This document shows, piece by piece, positions 1 to 11,832 of a stretch of 55,000 nt of DNA (position 1 is its first letter; the number at the start of each line of letters is the position of its first letter). Position numbers and translations under genes: made by a program. Origin of the DNA: Symbiodinium natans (Eukaryota > Sar > Dinophyceae > Suessiales > Symbiodiniaceae); contig CAJNDS010001280.1 of NCBI GenBank assembly GCA_905221605.1, positions 634,752-689,751 of the forward strand. The letters are read 5' to 3'. Under the pieces are notes generated by a model. The model was given only the letters and a program-made list of their open reading frames with translations. It searched no databases and was not told where the DNA came from.

Positions 1-248
1 TCTCTTGGAGCCCTACGCCCAAACCCCTGTATCCCAAAATTCAGTAGACGGGATCCTAGGGTTTAGGGTTTAGGGTTTAGGGTTTAGGGTTAGGTTTTCG
101 GTTTTCAGCTCTTCTTGCCGCGGAGGCTCGTCACGCACCATGCGAAAGGGGCCTGATACAAGGAATCCCGCTAAACGAGAAGTTTCAAGCACGTGTGCAG
201 CAACCGTCCCACTTTCAGGGTTCGGACCCTAAACCCCCAAAGAGAAAT

Positions 249-362
249 ACCCTAAACCCTAAACCCTAAACCCTAAACCCTAAACCCTAAACCCTAAACC
301 CTAAACCCTAAACCCTAAACCCTAAACCCTCAACCCTCAACCCTAAACCCTAAACCCTAAAC
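249..362 (-). repeat. Interstitial telomere array, CCCTAAA orientation
   Basis: About sixteen units of CCCTAAA with two CCCTCAA variants. Confidence 0.95.
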
Positions 363-737
363 CCCTAACTTTAACTTCTTGGTTCAACCCTAAACACCCA
401 AACACCAAGACCCTTTGCGCCCAAAACTCGAAACCCCCTCAACCTTGGAGCCTAAACCCCTTCTTCAACCCCTAAACCCTAAACCCTAAACCCGAAACCT
501 TGAAACCCTCAACCCTCAACCCTCAACCCTCAACCCTAAACTCAGGGCCTAGGCCGCCCCCCTACAGAGGGGGGGCGGCGCTTAAGCCCTTCGACCTCTA
601 TGGCGAAGGTCGACCCAGGTCGCTTGCCCGCCTCCTGCAGCCAGGGGGTCGGTAGCACCCACGATGGGCCCGGTACCGGAGCAGGTTCTCCCGGGGACCA
701 GTACTGGTCCCCTTTATGAAGTAAATACCCTAAAGGT

Positions 738-935
738 CTTGACCCTGGATGGCATCCCCCTGGCCCCCCCTGGCCCCCCCTGGCCCCCCCTGGCCCCCCT
801 TACCCCCCCTGGCCCCCCCTGGCCCCCCTGCCGCCCCTGCCCCCCCTGGCCCCCCCTGGCCCCCGCCTGGCCCCCCCCTGGCCCCCCCCGGCCCCCCCTG
901 GCCCCCCCTGGCCCCCCCTGGTGGCCCCTGGCCCG
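738..935 (+). repeat. CCCCCCTGG minisatellite
   Basis: Some twenty units of TGGCCCCCCC/TGGCCCCCC, strongly C on the plus strand, followed to about 1110 by decayed TGGCCC-rich sequence. Gives Pro/Trp- and Gly-rich frames on both strands that I do not treat as genes. Confidence 0.85.
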
Positions 936-1480
936 CTTCTTGCGTTTCTGGGCCCTTCTGTCACTGTGAGGTTTTGGGCCGCCCCGCTCCCCTTGGCCCA
1001 CCTGGCCCCCCCCCCCCTGAACCCCCCTGGAACCCCTGGTTTTGGCGCCTCCTTAACTGGGCCGCTTTGGGCCCCTCTGCCGGGCCCCTGGGCTGCCCAG
1101 ACTGACCCTGGCCTGGGCCCGTGGTCCTTCGTGACGGAATGAAGAAGTTTTATGTAAAGAAAGCAGTTGGCTTGAGTTTAGGCCTAAACCCTAAAAGGAA
1201 TAGGTTTGGGTGGCTTTGCCGCCTTGGACGGCGTGGGGTGGGAGAAAAGTGTTAGATGGCCTTCCACAATCGGGCCAAAGCTGCTCTTCGCACCTCACGA
1301 CGCTTTCGAGCTTGTTCCAAAACCTAACCTTCACAGCATCTACGCCCTATCACAGCAAACCCTAAACCCTAAACCCCAAACCCTAAACCCTAAACCCTAA
1401 ACCCTAAACCCTAAACCCTAAACCCTAAACCCTCAAACCCTAAACCCACAATCCGGAGCCCAGCCTCGCTTGCGCGCACC

Positions 1481-1526
1481 ATGGCGGAAGAGGAGAGCGA
1501 GGCACTTCTGAAGCTCCCTGGCGGCT
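1481..1526 (+). CDS. Possible first coding exon (MAEEESEALLKLPGG)
   Basis: An ATG in a good context (CACCATGGCG) opens a 15-codon frame MAEEESEALLKLPGG that stops at a GT donor supplied by the adjoining repeat (GGCT|GTTTAG). CCCTAAA repeats lie upstream and TTTAGGG repeats start exactly at the proposed donor, the arrangement seen at recognised helicase exons. It could be the start of the helicase gene, whose N-terminal region is variable, or of a separate gene. I see no upstream trans-splice site that decides it. Confidence 0.4.
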
Positions 1527-1528
1527 GT

Positions 1529-1672
1529 TTAGGGTTTAGGGTTTAGGGTTTAGGGTTTACGGTTTACGGTTTAGCGTTTGGGGTTTGGGGTTTAGGGTTT
1601 AGGGTTTCAGGGTTTCAGGGTTTCAGGGTTTGGGAATTGGGGTTTGCGGTTTAGGGTTTAAGGTTTAGGCTT
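1529..1672 (+). repeat. Interstitial telomere array, TTTAGGG, decaying
   Basis: Perfect TTTAGGG units at the left grade into TTTACGG, TTTGGGG and TTTCAGGG variants at the right. Confidence 0.9.
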
Positions 1673-4381
1673 CTCAGGAGCTGGGTAGTTAATATGTATC
1701 CTTTTTGGTTCTATACAGTCCTATTACAAATAAGTGGTTGATTTTTTTGGGCTGGGGTATTCGGGTTTGGGGCTTTAGAGTTCAGGGCGAAGGTTTAGGG
1801 GGTTCTGTGATTTTTTGGGATTGATAGGGTTTTGTACAGTTTTACAGTGATTTTAAGGGGTCTTTTAGGAATGCTATGGGGTTGTTGTAGGGTTCATAGG
1901 GTTCGCACCATGTTGATTGGGTTTATAGTGGGATTCATGTGGGATTTATAGGGATGATAGGGTTTGGAGCGATTGATGGGTTTGTAGGGTTGGCAGGGTT
2001 TATCATGTACAGGTTTTGGGGTTCATAGGGTCTTTAGGAATTTCGGGGCTTTTTAGGGGTTTTCGGGTTTAGGGAAAGCTGTTTGGGGTTGATAGGGTTT
2101 AGCGTTTGGAGGGCAGAAGGTTCAGGGTTTCCCAGTTGCTGTAGTTACGCATTAGAGTTTCTGAGTGTAATTCGGGATTTGGGGTTTAGGAAGTAAATTC
2201 GGGTTGTAAGAGCAAGCTCCGTCAAGGCAGCTTCAGGGGAGGAAAAGGGGGTGGGAAGAGCCGATAATCGAAGGAGACCATTCACCCTAAAACCCGAGTT
2301 GAAACCCTAAACCCTAAGACCATAAAACCAAAGACCCTTGAACCCCAAAAACCCTGAACCCTAAAACTGTCAATCCCTAAACCCGGAAACCCCAAACCCT
2401 AAAACCCTAAACTCTAAAACCTCAGACCCTATACCCGGAAACCCCAAACCCTAAAACCTTAAACTTTAAAACCTCAAACCCTATACCCAGAAACCCCAAA
2501 CCCTAAGCTCTAAAACCCTAAACCCGAAAACCCTAAACCCGAAAACCCCCAAAACCCTGGAAACCCAAAAAACCTCTCAAACCCTGAAAACCACGAAAGC
2601 CCCTAACACCGCCCTAAAACCCGAAGCAACCCTAAAACCCCTAAACGCCCCCCCCCCCCCCCCTAGACCCCTGAATGACAAGCCCCTAATAAACCTTAGA
2701 CAACCCTAAACCTTGAAAACCCACACCCGAACCCGAAAAACCCGAAAACCCTGAAACCCCCCCCCCCCCCCCTCCAAAAAAAGGAAAACAAGAAGAACTA
2801 GGTGGGACGTTACTACAACGTTATCACTTTAAACGTTTTGGGTTCCTCTAATTTCATATGAAGGGGGCTAAAAGTTAAACTTGTATTGGGGGTTAAAGAG
2901 CCCCCTAAACCCTAAACCCTAAACCCTAAGCCCTAAGCCCTAAGCCCTAAACCCTAAACCCTAAACCCTAAACCCTAAACCCCAAACCCTAAACCCTAAA
3001 CCCTAAACCCTAAACCCTACTGAGACTCGGTCGGCCCGAGGCTTCGAGCCCTGCTGACGCCCCAGGCGCCTCCCGAGGCGCGTGGGCGGTCGACAGGGGC
3101 CAGGGCTTATACTAGGGCTTAGGGTTCAGGTTTAGGGTTCAGGGTTTAGGGTTTAGGGTTTAGGGTTTAGGTTTTAGGGTTTAGGGATTAGGGTTTAGGG
3201 TTTAGGGTTTAGGGATTAGGGTTTTCAAGGGTCGGGGGAGTAAGTGGGGTTCGAAGTAAGGGTACTTATAACCCTACTTACTACTCAGTGCCCCGATCCT
3301 CCAAGTAGCGTTTAGGGTTTAGGGTCTTAAGGGTGTGGGGTTCAGGGCTTCGGGTTTAGGGCTTAGGGTTCAGGACTTCGGGTTTAGGGCGGGTTTTTTT
3401 AGGGCTTCGGGTTAAGCTTGAGATGTTCCCCCTTACACTGACAGTCCTTAGTCGGGACTATGATAGGGGGTCGTATGAGGGGGAACATCCCTACCTAAAC
3501 CCTAAACCGCGGTGCGAAGAGCACCACAGCTTTGGGGTTCTGGTCTTCAAGGAGATTTCCAGAAGTCCCACATCCCCAGTCTCCGAATTAGTGCACCCCC
3601 TTCACCCCTCCTAAAAAAACATTCAAAATGAACAACCTAAATAATCCCTAAACACCGAATCCGAACCCCAAGCCCTAGAATCTAGGGTTCAGGGATCGTA
3701 GGGTAGAGGACGTGGTCCATGTCGCCTACATCTTGCAGTTGTTCGAGTCACCTCCCATCTAAGTGAAGTTACATGGTCCCTTAAAGGGTTCTGAAGACAA
3801 GGGCCCTTGGGTTTTGTAGGGTGTATAAAGGCTACATAAGGGTTGCCCAAACAAGGGCCCACATTTAAGGACCGTGTGGGCAGTTCTCTAAGTTAAGGCC
3901 CGTTTTGGGGGTCACACATATCTGTATATATGTATATATATATATATATGTTTATACATATGTGGTGCGGCACCCCGTAAACAGGGACCCTCCCAAAAGG
4001 GACCCTAATGTAGAGAGAACTATAACTAGCCTTAGATCCCAGCCCTAAACCCTAAACCCTAGACCCTAGACCCTAAACCCTAGACCCTAGATCCTAGACC
4101 CTAGACCCTAAACCAAGGATTCTCTTAGAGCACACCCTTAGATCCCAGCAGTTCAGCAGCCGAACGCCAGAGAGAAGTTGGGGCGCCGGGAGGGTGCGGC
4201 ATCGCCCAGGTGTGGGAGAGCCCAGGGCCTCGCCTCGCCCCTAAAACAGGCAACCCTAAACCTATGTAAACCCGAAACCCTAAACCCGAAACCCGAAACC
4301 CTAAACCCTAAACCCTAAACCCTAAACCCTAAACCCTAAACCCTAAACCCTAAACCCTAAACCCTAAATGCCATGCGCAAG
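1673..4381. other. Intergenic or intron sequence, TTTAGGG-type decay, C tracts, short palindromes
   Basis: 1673-2220 is G/T-rich decayed repeat with no readable frame; 2283-2760 is degenerate CCCTAAA with C tracts at 2647 and 2757; arrays at 2905-3019 (CCCTAAA) and 3117-3226 (TTTAGGG); MITE-like palindromes near 3234-3310, 3418-3495 and 3760-3895; an alternating TA/TG tract at 3925-3960. A GC-rich island at 3020-3105 could hide an exon (ASRGAWAVDRG), unproven. Confidence 0.5.
3418..3495. mobile_element. MITE-like element B (GATGTTCCCCCTTA ends)
   Basis: GAGATGTTCCCCCTTACACTG on the left, GAGGGGGAACATCCCTA on the right. Family has copies at 35724-35832 and 42833-42911 and a split copy near 27310-27452. 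Confidence 0.65.
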
Positions 4382-4459
4382 GCCCCTCAAGAGCCCACCG
4401 AGCCAGAGGAGGTCGTCCCCGACTGGACGAGCCGCTACTGCGCCTTGGAGCCCTTCAGA
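4382..4459 (+). CDS. DDX51: Helicase gene, candidate N-terminal exon (VVPDWTSRYCALEPFR)
   Basis: Acceptor GCGCAAG|GCC, then an open frame through APQEPTEPEEVVPDW and TSRYCALEPFR to a GC donor (AGA|GCCCTG). A downstream ATG-like start at 4373 is in the same frame. Acidic residues followed by a P-x-W element resemble the segment ahead of the helicase core in DDX51 proteins. It joins in phase 0 to the next island at 4544. CCCTAAA lies upstream, TTTAGGG downstream. Confidence 0.45.
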
Positions 4460-7400
4460 GCCCTGGGGTTTAGGGTTTAGGGTTTAGGGTTTAGGGTTTA
4501 GGGTTTAGGGTGATGCCCTAAGCCCTGATCCCCAAACATGTAGGGACCCTTGGAGAGGATCCAGCTGCCCAGCACCCTGCAGACGTTTGTCCAGTCACAG
4601 CTGCTTCGTGTTGCCATCGCCAAGAGCACAGCAGAGATTAAGGACAAAGGGTATGTATGATATGCTTGGATGACACGAATAAACCAAAAGCCTTAAAGCC
4701 CAAACCCTAAACCCTTAGAAATCCTAAACCCTAAACCCTAAACCCTGAACCTTAAACCTTAAAGGCCCTAAGCCCTAAAAGCAACGGGGCTGTCGCCCAT
4801 AGCCGGCCACGCCCTAAAGCAGTGCACAAGGACTTCGGTACAGGCTTACGAGGCTTATAGGGGCTTGGGGGTTTCTGGATTTAGGCCTAAACCCTAAACC
4901 CTACACCCGAACCCTAAACCCGAAACCCTAACCCTAAACCCTGAACCCTAAACCCTGAACCCTGAACCCTAAATTTCGGGCTTTTTGGGGTTCAGGGCTT
5001 CAGCCGCTGAGGTGTCGTGGATGCTGCAGGCGAACCCACTGCCCTCAACCAGTTCCTTGGCTGTAGGGTGGGGTTCAGGATTTGGGATTTAGAATTCAGT
5101 TTAGGGTATAGGATTTAGGGTTCAGGGTTTAGGGTTTAGGGTTTAGGGTTTAGGGTTAATTCGGGCTCAGGGTTTGGGGTTTAGGGTTTAGTGTTTAGGG
5201 ATTGGGGATTAGGGGGCACCCAAGACCCTCCAACGCCCTCGTCAACCCTGAACCCTAGTTTGTGAATCCTCTCAGCCCTAAACCCTAAACCCTAAACCCT
5301 AAACCCTAAACCCTAAACCCAAAACCCAAAAACCCTAAGCCCTAGACCTCAAATGGCGCTTTCCCGGATCTAGACTCCAAGTCCAGACCGTTCCCAAGAC
5401 GCGAAACGGTTTCAACCCCAAGCCCCAAACCCGAAACCAAAACCTGTGGCGGGGGGGGGGGGGGGGGGGCAGAGGTCCCTGCACCTCATTCAGGGGTTCG
5501 TTTATAGTAGCTTAGTAGCTTTAGGACCCAAGCATCCTAGACCCTAGACCCTAGACCCTAGAACCCTAAACCCTAAACCCTAAACCGTAAACCCGAAACC
5601 CGAAACCCGAAACCCTAAACCCTAAACCCTAAACCTTAAACCTTAACCCTAAACCCTAGCCCTAAACCCTAAACCGCAAGCAGGCTGGCGGTGCCCCTCA
5701 GCAAGCCCATGCGCAAGGCTGGTAAAAAGGAGGTTGCATGCTCCTTTAAAGGGGTTTAGGGTTTAGGGTTTAGGGTTTAGGTTGGATGCTCCTTTAACAG
5801 GGTTCTGACGTATGGGATGTACAGGGCGTGTAAGGGGCACAAGAACTGTTCTCCAATCCCTAAACCTTAAACCTTAAACCTTAAACCTTACACCTTACAC
5901 CTTAAACCTTAAACCCTAAACCTAAACCATAAACCCTGAACCCTAAGCCCTAAGCCCTAAGCCCTAAACCCTAAACCCTAAACCCTTGGGTTATAACGAC
6001 ATGAACCTCCAAGTAGCCTAAGAGCTGGGATCTGAAGTCTTGCTTGAGCTTGCCGGGGCCCCCTTCCCGGAGCCGCCCAAGCCTACAACCAGTTAGGGTT
6101 CGGGATTTTCGGGGTTTAGCTGAGGGTTCAGGGTTTAAGGTTTAGGGCTAGGGTTTAGGGTTGGCTTAGGGCTTAGGGCTTAGGGCTGAGGGTCGTCTTT
6201 GCGAAGACGATATACCCAGAATGCTGGGCAGCTGCATCAGACCCAACCCCCCCCCCCCCCCCTCAGCAGCAACAAGAGGGCGCCTTGTCCAACAGCACGA
6301 TTTGCTATGCTGGCTTTTTAAGGTAACCCTAAACCCTAAACCCTAAGCCCTAAACCCTAAACCCTAAACTGGCCAAGACCCTAGAAGACAGCCATCCAGA
6401 CATACGGGTGTGTACGAAAATAGAGGTCGCCGAATATAGACCCCAAATAGTAGGGTTGAGTGTTTAGGGTTAAGGGTTTAGGGTTGGGTGTTTAGGGTTT
6501 AGGGGTTCAGGGTGAGGCCCCGAATAAGGTACCCCCAATTTCGGCAGACGATGTGGCTACCTGGCCTCTGATGTTGATCATGGGGATCGCAGGTCCAGCT
6601 TCTACCTCGGGCCAAAAGCGATCAGACGCCAATCATGGGTTCCCCTACAGCCCTCCTCCCCTAGTTTCCCCTTGTACAGATCCGTGCATCCTCTTCCACA
6701 CATCGTCGCAGGTTGTGCAGGGTTTCGGGGAGCAGGGTTTAGTGTTCGGGCTTAGCAATCAGGGAACAGGGCTTGGGGTTTAGCGTTGTGCGCGAGTTAA
6801 GGGTGAACTTTGGGGCGGGGTGGTGTGTGTGTGTGTGGGGACCTATGTTAGCTGTGTTTCTTATGAATCCTTAGGGCTTCGGAGTTTGACGTTGAGGGCT
6901 TGCAAGCATGGAAAGGTGCTGGCGCAGGCGGGCTACGACCCACTGTTCCCGCGCCCCGGCTGAGTTCCCTGCGCCTTAGAACCCTAAAGCCTATACACCC
7001 AAAACTCTAAGACCCGAAACCTCAAACCACCTAAACCCCAAAACCCGAAACCTCAAACCCCGAACCCTAAACCCTACAACCCGAAACCTCAAACCACCTT
7101 CATCATCTTCATCCCCAAACTCACAAGAGCGTTGGATACGGAAACCCCACATGGGCAGCCTGTGGAGTCGTGGTCTTTTTGGGAGGGCTCCCTACACTGC
7201 GAGCGTTGGTGACGAAAGTTGTCCAAAACAGTTCAGAGGTCACTCGCCTTCTGAAGTTCCATTCCCTAAACCCTAAACCCTAAACCCTAAACCCGAAACC
7301 CTAAACCCTAAACCCTAAGCCCTAAGCCCTAAACCCTAAACCCTAAACCCTAAACCCTAAACCCTAAACCCTAAACCCACCTTAGAGTCTTCCCTAAGGT

Positions 7401-10400
7401 TCCATGTACCTCACTACTATATACTTGGGCCCCAAAGTCCCTATGTAGGAAAGACCTTAAGGTCCAAGTATTCTTAGGGTTTAGGGTTTAGGGTCTAGGG
7501 TTTAGGGTTTAGGGTTTCGGGTTTAGGGTTTAGGGTTCCCTATCTAGGTTCATGGACCTCTAAAGTTTCATTTCTGAGCTTACAAGTTGTTTGTAGACAC
7601 AACTTTGAGGATCGGGGCACTTGTAAGTAGGGTTGTAAGCACCTTAACCCCACTTACGAAGTCCCCTGGTCCTTTTCTCTTTACCCTAAACCCTAAACCC
7701 TAAACCCTAAACCCTAAACCCTAAACCCTAAACCCTAAACCCTAAACCCTAAACCCTAAAAGGCTCGGCTTCGTGGAAAGGCTCCGGAGGCTCCAAAAGG
7801 CTCCGGAGGCTCGCAGGAGGCCCCCCGAAGGCCCTGGCGAACGATCCAGAATGCTCCAAAGGCTTTGGGGGTTTAGGGTTTAGGGTTTAGGGTTTAGGGT
7901 TTAGGGTTTAGGCGAACGTCTTTTTCAGCAGGCTTTCTTTCTTTTGGGTCATTGCAATAGAGTATCTAGGGGCTTGTTAAGGTGTTATGGTTTAAGGTTT
8001 AGGGCTCCAAAAGCCGACAAAACTTTCGTTCGAAACCCGCCCAAAACCCGCCCAAGCCTCCGGACACGAGCCTTTTACAGTTTCGATAACCCTAAACCCT
8101 AAACACTAAACCCTAAACCCTAAACCCCAAACCCTAACCCCTAAACCCTAAACCCCAAACCCTAAACCCTAAACCCCAGCATTCGGTTGCGAAGCCCAAG
8201 GATCCAAGCAGCCGTGATCCCACTCCTTGTGGAGAGCGCGCGGGCGGCCTGCGACTATGATTCTGCTTACTGCAGCTCGGCAAGCCCCCGAAGGTTTGGG
8301 GGGTTTAGGGTTTAGGGCTTAGGGTTTAGGGTTTAGGGTTTAGGGTTAGGGTTACTGCGGCTCGGCAAGCCCTGAAAGGTTCTAGATAAAGGCCTAGGGG
8401 CCCTAGGCTTGGAGAGGGTGTAGGGTTTAGGTTTAGGGTTTAGGGTTTAGGGTTTAGGGTTTAGGGTTTAGGGTTTAGGGTTTAGGGTTTAGGGTTTAGG
8501 GTTTAGGGTTTAGGGTTTGGGACTCAAGGATTTGGGGAGGTTTACCCAGGGCTTTCGAGATACTGGTCTAAAGGTTGAGAGTTTAGGACTTCTGGGCTTA
8601 GGGTTCTGTATATACCATCGAACCCTCAACTCCTACGTTTAGGGTTTAGGGTTTAGGGTTTAGGGTTTAGGGTTTAGGGTTTAGGGTTTAGGTGAATGGC
8701 GAGTAGCTGCCAACGACATTGCAATTTGGGGGGAGAATTGGCCTCTTCTGCATGAAATACCTGTTTCACAATCTCACCATGGCCTGTGAGTGCCAAGACC
8801 CTAAGCCCTAAACCCTAAGCCCTAAACCCTAAACCCTAAACCCCAAAACCCTAAACCCTAAACACTAAACCCTAAACCCTAACTCCCAAAGCCTAAGCAG
8901 GTTGCGATGTCTGCGTGTCTGCACCGACCGGCCAAGGCAAAACGCAGCTTGGCAAAGTGGAGGCTGACCATTGGGCCCAAATCCTAAACCCTAATCCCTA
9001 CACCCTAAACCCTAAACCCTAAGCCCTAAACCCTAAACCCTGAACCCTAAACCCTCAACCCTCAACCCTCAACCCTCAACCCTAAACCCTAAACCCTAAA
9101 CCCTACCCCCCAAACCACTCACCTTGAAGTTTCCTAAGCCCTCAACAATAGACCCTCGACCCATTAAGGTCCTCGGCCCTGTAAAAAACTGAAATCCCAA
9201 ACTGCCTGAAGTTTAGGGTTAGGGTTTAGGGTTTAGGGTTTAGGGTTTAGGGTTTAGGGTTTAGGGTTTAGGGTTTAGGGTTCAGGGTTCAGGGTTCAGG
9301 GTTCAGGGTTCAGGGTTTAGGGTTTAGGGTTTAGGCTTGCTTCTTCAAGGTAGCTAGTAGGTAGAAAACATGAATATTGAGCCAGGTGCCAAAATGCTGC
9401 CAAGAACCCGAACGAAAGCCTCCAAACCGTGGACGCTGAACCCTTAACCCTGAAACCCTCCAAGCCTCTTTGTCTTGACACAACCCTAAACCCGAACCCT
9501 AGACCCGAACTAGGCCCGAACCCTAAAATCCTAAACCCTAAACGCTAAACGCTAAACTCTAAACCCTAAACCCTGAACCCTGAACCCTAAACCCTAAACC
9601 CTAAACCCTAAACCCTAAACCCTAAACCCTAAACCCTAAACCCTAAACCCTAAACCCTAAACCCTAAACCCTAAACCCTAAACCCTAAACCCTAAACCCT
9701 TCTTCTTATGGGGGGGAGCTGAGGCTGGCTTACGCCACACCCATCCTTGAGGCTGTACCCTTTTGGGGGTTTAGGGTTTCGGGCTAGGGTTTAGGGTTTC
9801 GGGTTTAGGGTTAGGGCTAGGGTTTGGGGTTTAGGGTTTCGGGTTTCGGAGCCTAGGTTTCAGAGTTTATAGGGCCGCGATTTAGGGGAGTTAGAGCTCA
9901 GGGGAGGGGTTCAGAGTATTGGGGCCTTAGATTGCTGGACTTTAGGGTTTAGCGATCGGGCAGGGCTTAGGTTTTGGGGGATGTATGTCTTAGGGGATTT
10001 TGGGGCTTAGTTTTTCGGCTTTTGAAGCCTACGGGTCGATGGGATTTCAGGGTATAGGTCTATGGGGCCACCCCTAAACGCAAAAACCCTAAACGCGAAA
10101 CCCAAAAACCGACACCAGAAGTGCGAGCGGAGAATAGCTTAAGCCTCGCAGCCTAAGCGTAGGGTTTAGGGTTTCGGGTTTAGGGTTTAGGGACACCAAA
10201 TCACAAGCATTCTGGCTCTAAGGCAAGTATCGTTAAACCTGTTGGTTGTAGTTCCCGAGGCAAGTTCAACTTTTCACAGACATCATCAAGCCCTACCCGA
10301 AACCCTCCTACCCCGAAACTTTGAACCTTAAACCCTAAACCCGCAACCCTCAATGCTGAACCCGAAATGCGAAACCCTGAACCCTAAACCCTAGCCCTAA

Positions 10401-11797
10401 ACCCTCAACCCAGGTCCCTACCCCCCTAAGCCTCACAAACCCTAAACCCTAAACCCTAAACCCTGAACCCTGAACCCTGAACCCCGAACCCCGAACCCTG
10501 AACCGCAGCTCCAGGCGCTCCTCACGCGTCTGACACCCCGCGCGCGGGCCGTAGTGCTGCTGCCGACACGAGATCTGGCAATGCAGGCAGAGGAGCTTCA
10601 TAGGGGGGTGGGATTTAGGGTTTGGGGTTTAGGGTTTAGGGTTTAGGGTTTAGGGTTTAGGGTTACGGGTTTAGGGTTACAGGTTTGGGGTATAAAGCCT
10701 TTGAAGTTTTGAATCGGGTGGGGAAGTGTAGGCCAGAAAGTGTAAGCCTTAAGCCCTCAGCTCGAAAGGCCCTAAACCCTAAACCCTAAACCCTAAACCC
10801 TAAACCCTAAACCCTAAACCCTAAACCCTAAACCCTAAACCCTAAACCCTAAACCCTAAACCCTAAACCCCAAATCCTAACCCAAAACCCTATACACCCT
10901 ACACAAGGAGAGCACCCAACTGTGGCAGGTGTGCCGTGTGTTCGATGCTCTGATCCGGGGCCTTCGGCGCGGGCGCGGGGCGCCCAGCTCCAAGCCCTAA
11001 CCCCTACAGGGTTTCGGGTTTAGGTAGGCCTTCCTCCCTAAGCCCTTAGGGTTTAGTACCTATAGAACTACTATTTGCTTCAGAACCCCCAAAAATCTAA
11101 CATTCCCTATATTACCCTTAGTAAGGAAGAACATTTTTATTTTTCGGGATTAGTAGATAACTGGGTGGGAAAAACCCTAATGCAATGAGGTTAATCCTGA
11201 CGTCGATGTGTTCAACTTCGTGTGGTCTGGAGATTTCTCGTTCCTGCGGCCATTGACTGTTGTTGGAAGAGTCCACCAGATGTTCACTTGCGAGCCAAGA
11301 GAGAACTTCTGGCAGATTGACACAGGTATTTCCACAGGCACACTTCGATGCTTTCTTGCAGCTGCGGCTGTTTGTGGAACCGACATACCGACCGTTGTCA
11401 ATGCTGATCAGCTTGTCTCCGACTTTGATGTAGACTCGCTTTCCCAAGAGGGTTGCTGCGAGGAGTATAGCAAGAGAGGATGCCATCAGGTCCATCTCGA
11501 CCCAATCGACAATTGAGCTCATGCTGGAGACAGTAGCTTCTGAGTGGCTTTAAGTGTATTCATGATTTGTGTATATGTGCCCTGAACCTCCAAGCATGAT
11601 GCTGCAAGAAGCTAAGAACGCTGCAAAGAGATGGTTCAGGCCTTCACAGCAATCAGGGTTTAGGGTTTAGGGTTTAGGGATCTTCAGGGCACAGGATTTC
11701 AAGGGTCTAGGGCTTAAGGCCTCACAGTCTGCGGTCCGCATAGAACACACCGCCCCATCGCATTTACGCCGCTGAACACAGAGGGCCGTATTCAAAC

Positions 11798-11832
<35 letters not shown>

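Larger units (their letters stand above)
1..1480. other. Upstream region: telomere arrays and GC-rich minisatellite, no gene seen
   Basis: Contains TTTAGGG at 60-92, CCCTAAA at 249-362 and 1358-1444, and a C-rich minisatellite at 735-935. The unique stretch 93-235 has an ATG but lies between TTTAGGG and CCCTAAA, the intron-type setting. The frames through 664-1105 are minisatellite translations. Confidence 0.6.

Noticed and set aside
1-362. A true chromosome end
   Set aside because: Arrays here are short, in both orientations, and no longer than dozens of others in the interior.
664-1142. Proline-rich ORFs of 73-118 codons
   Set aside because: Translation of the CCCCCCTGG minisatellite in several frames at once.
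1206-1400. ORFs ending in or containing NPKPQTLNPKP or GLGFRV (for example 1206, 16220, 31400, 54040)
   Set aside because: Heptamer arrays read without stops in some frames; the peptide is telomere repeat, not protein.
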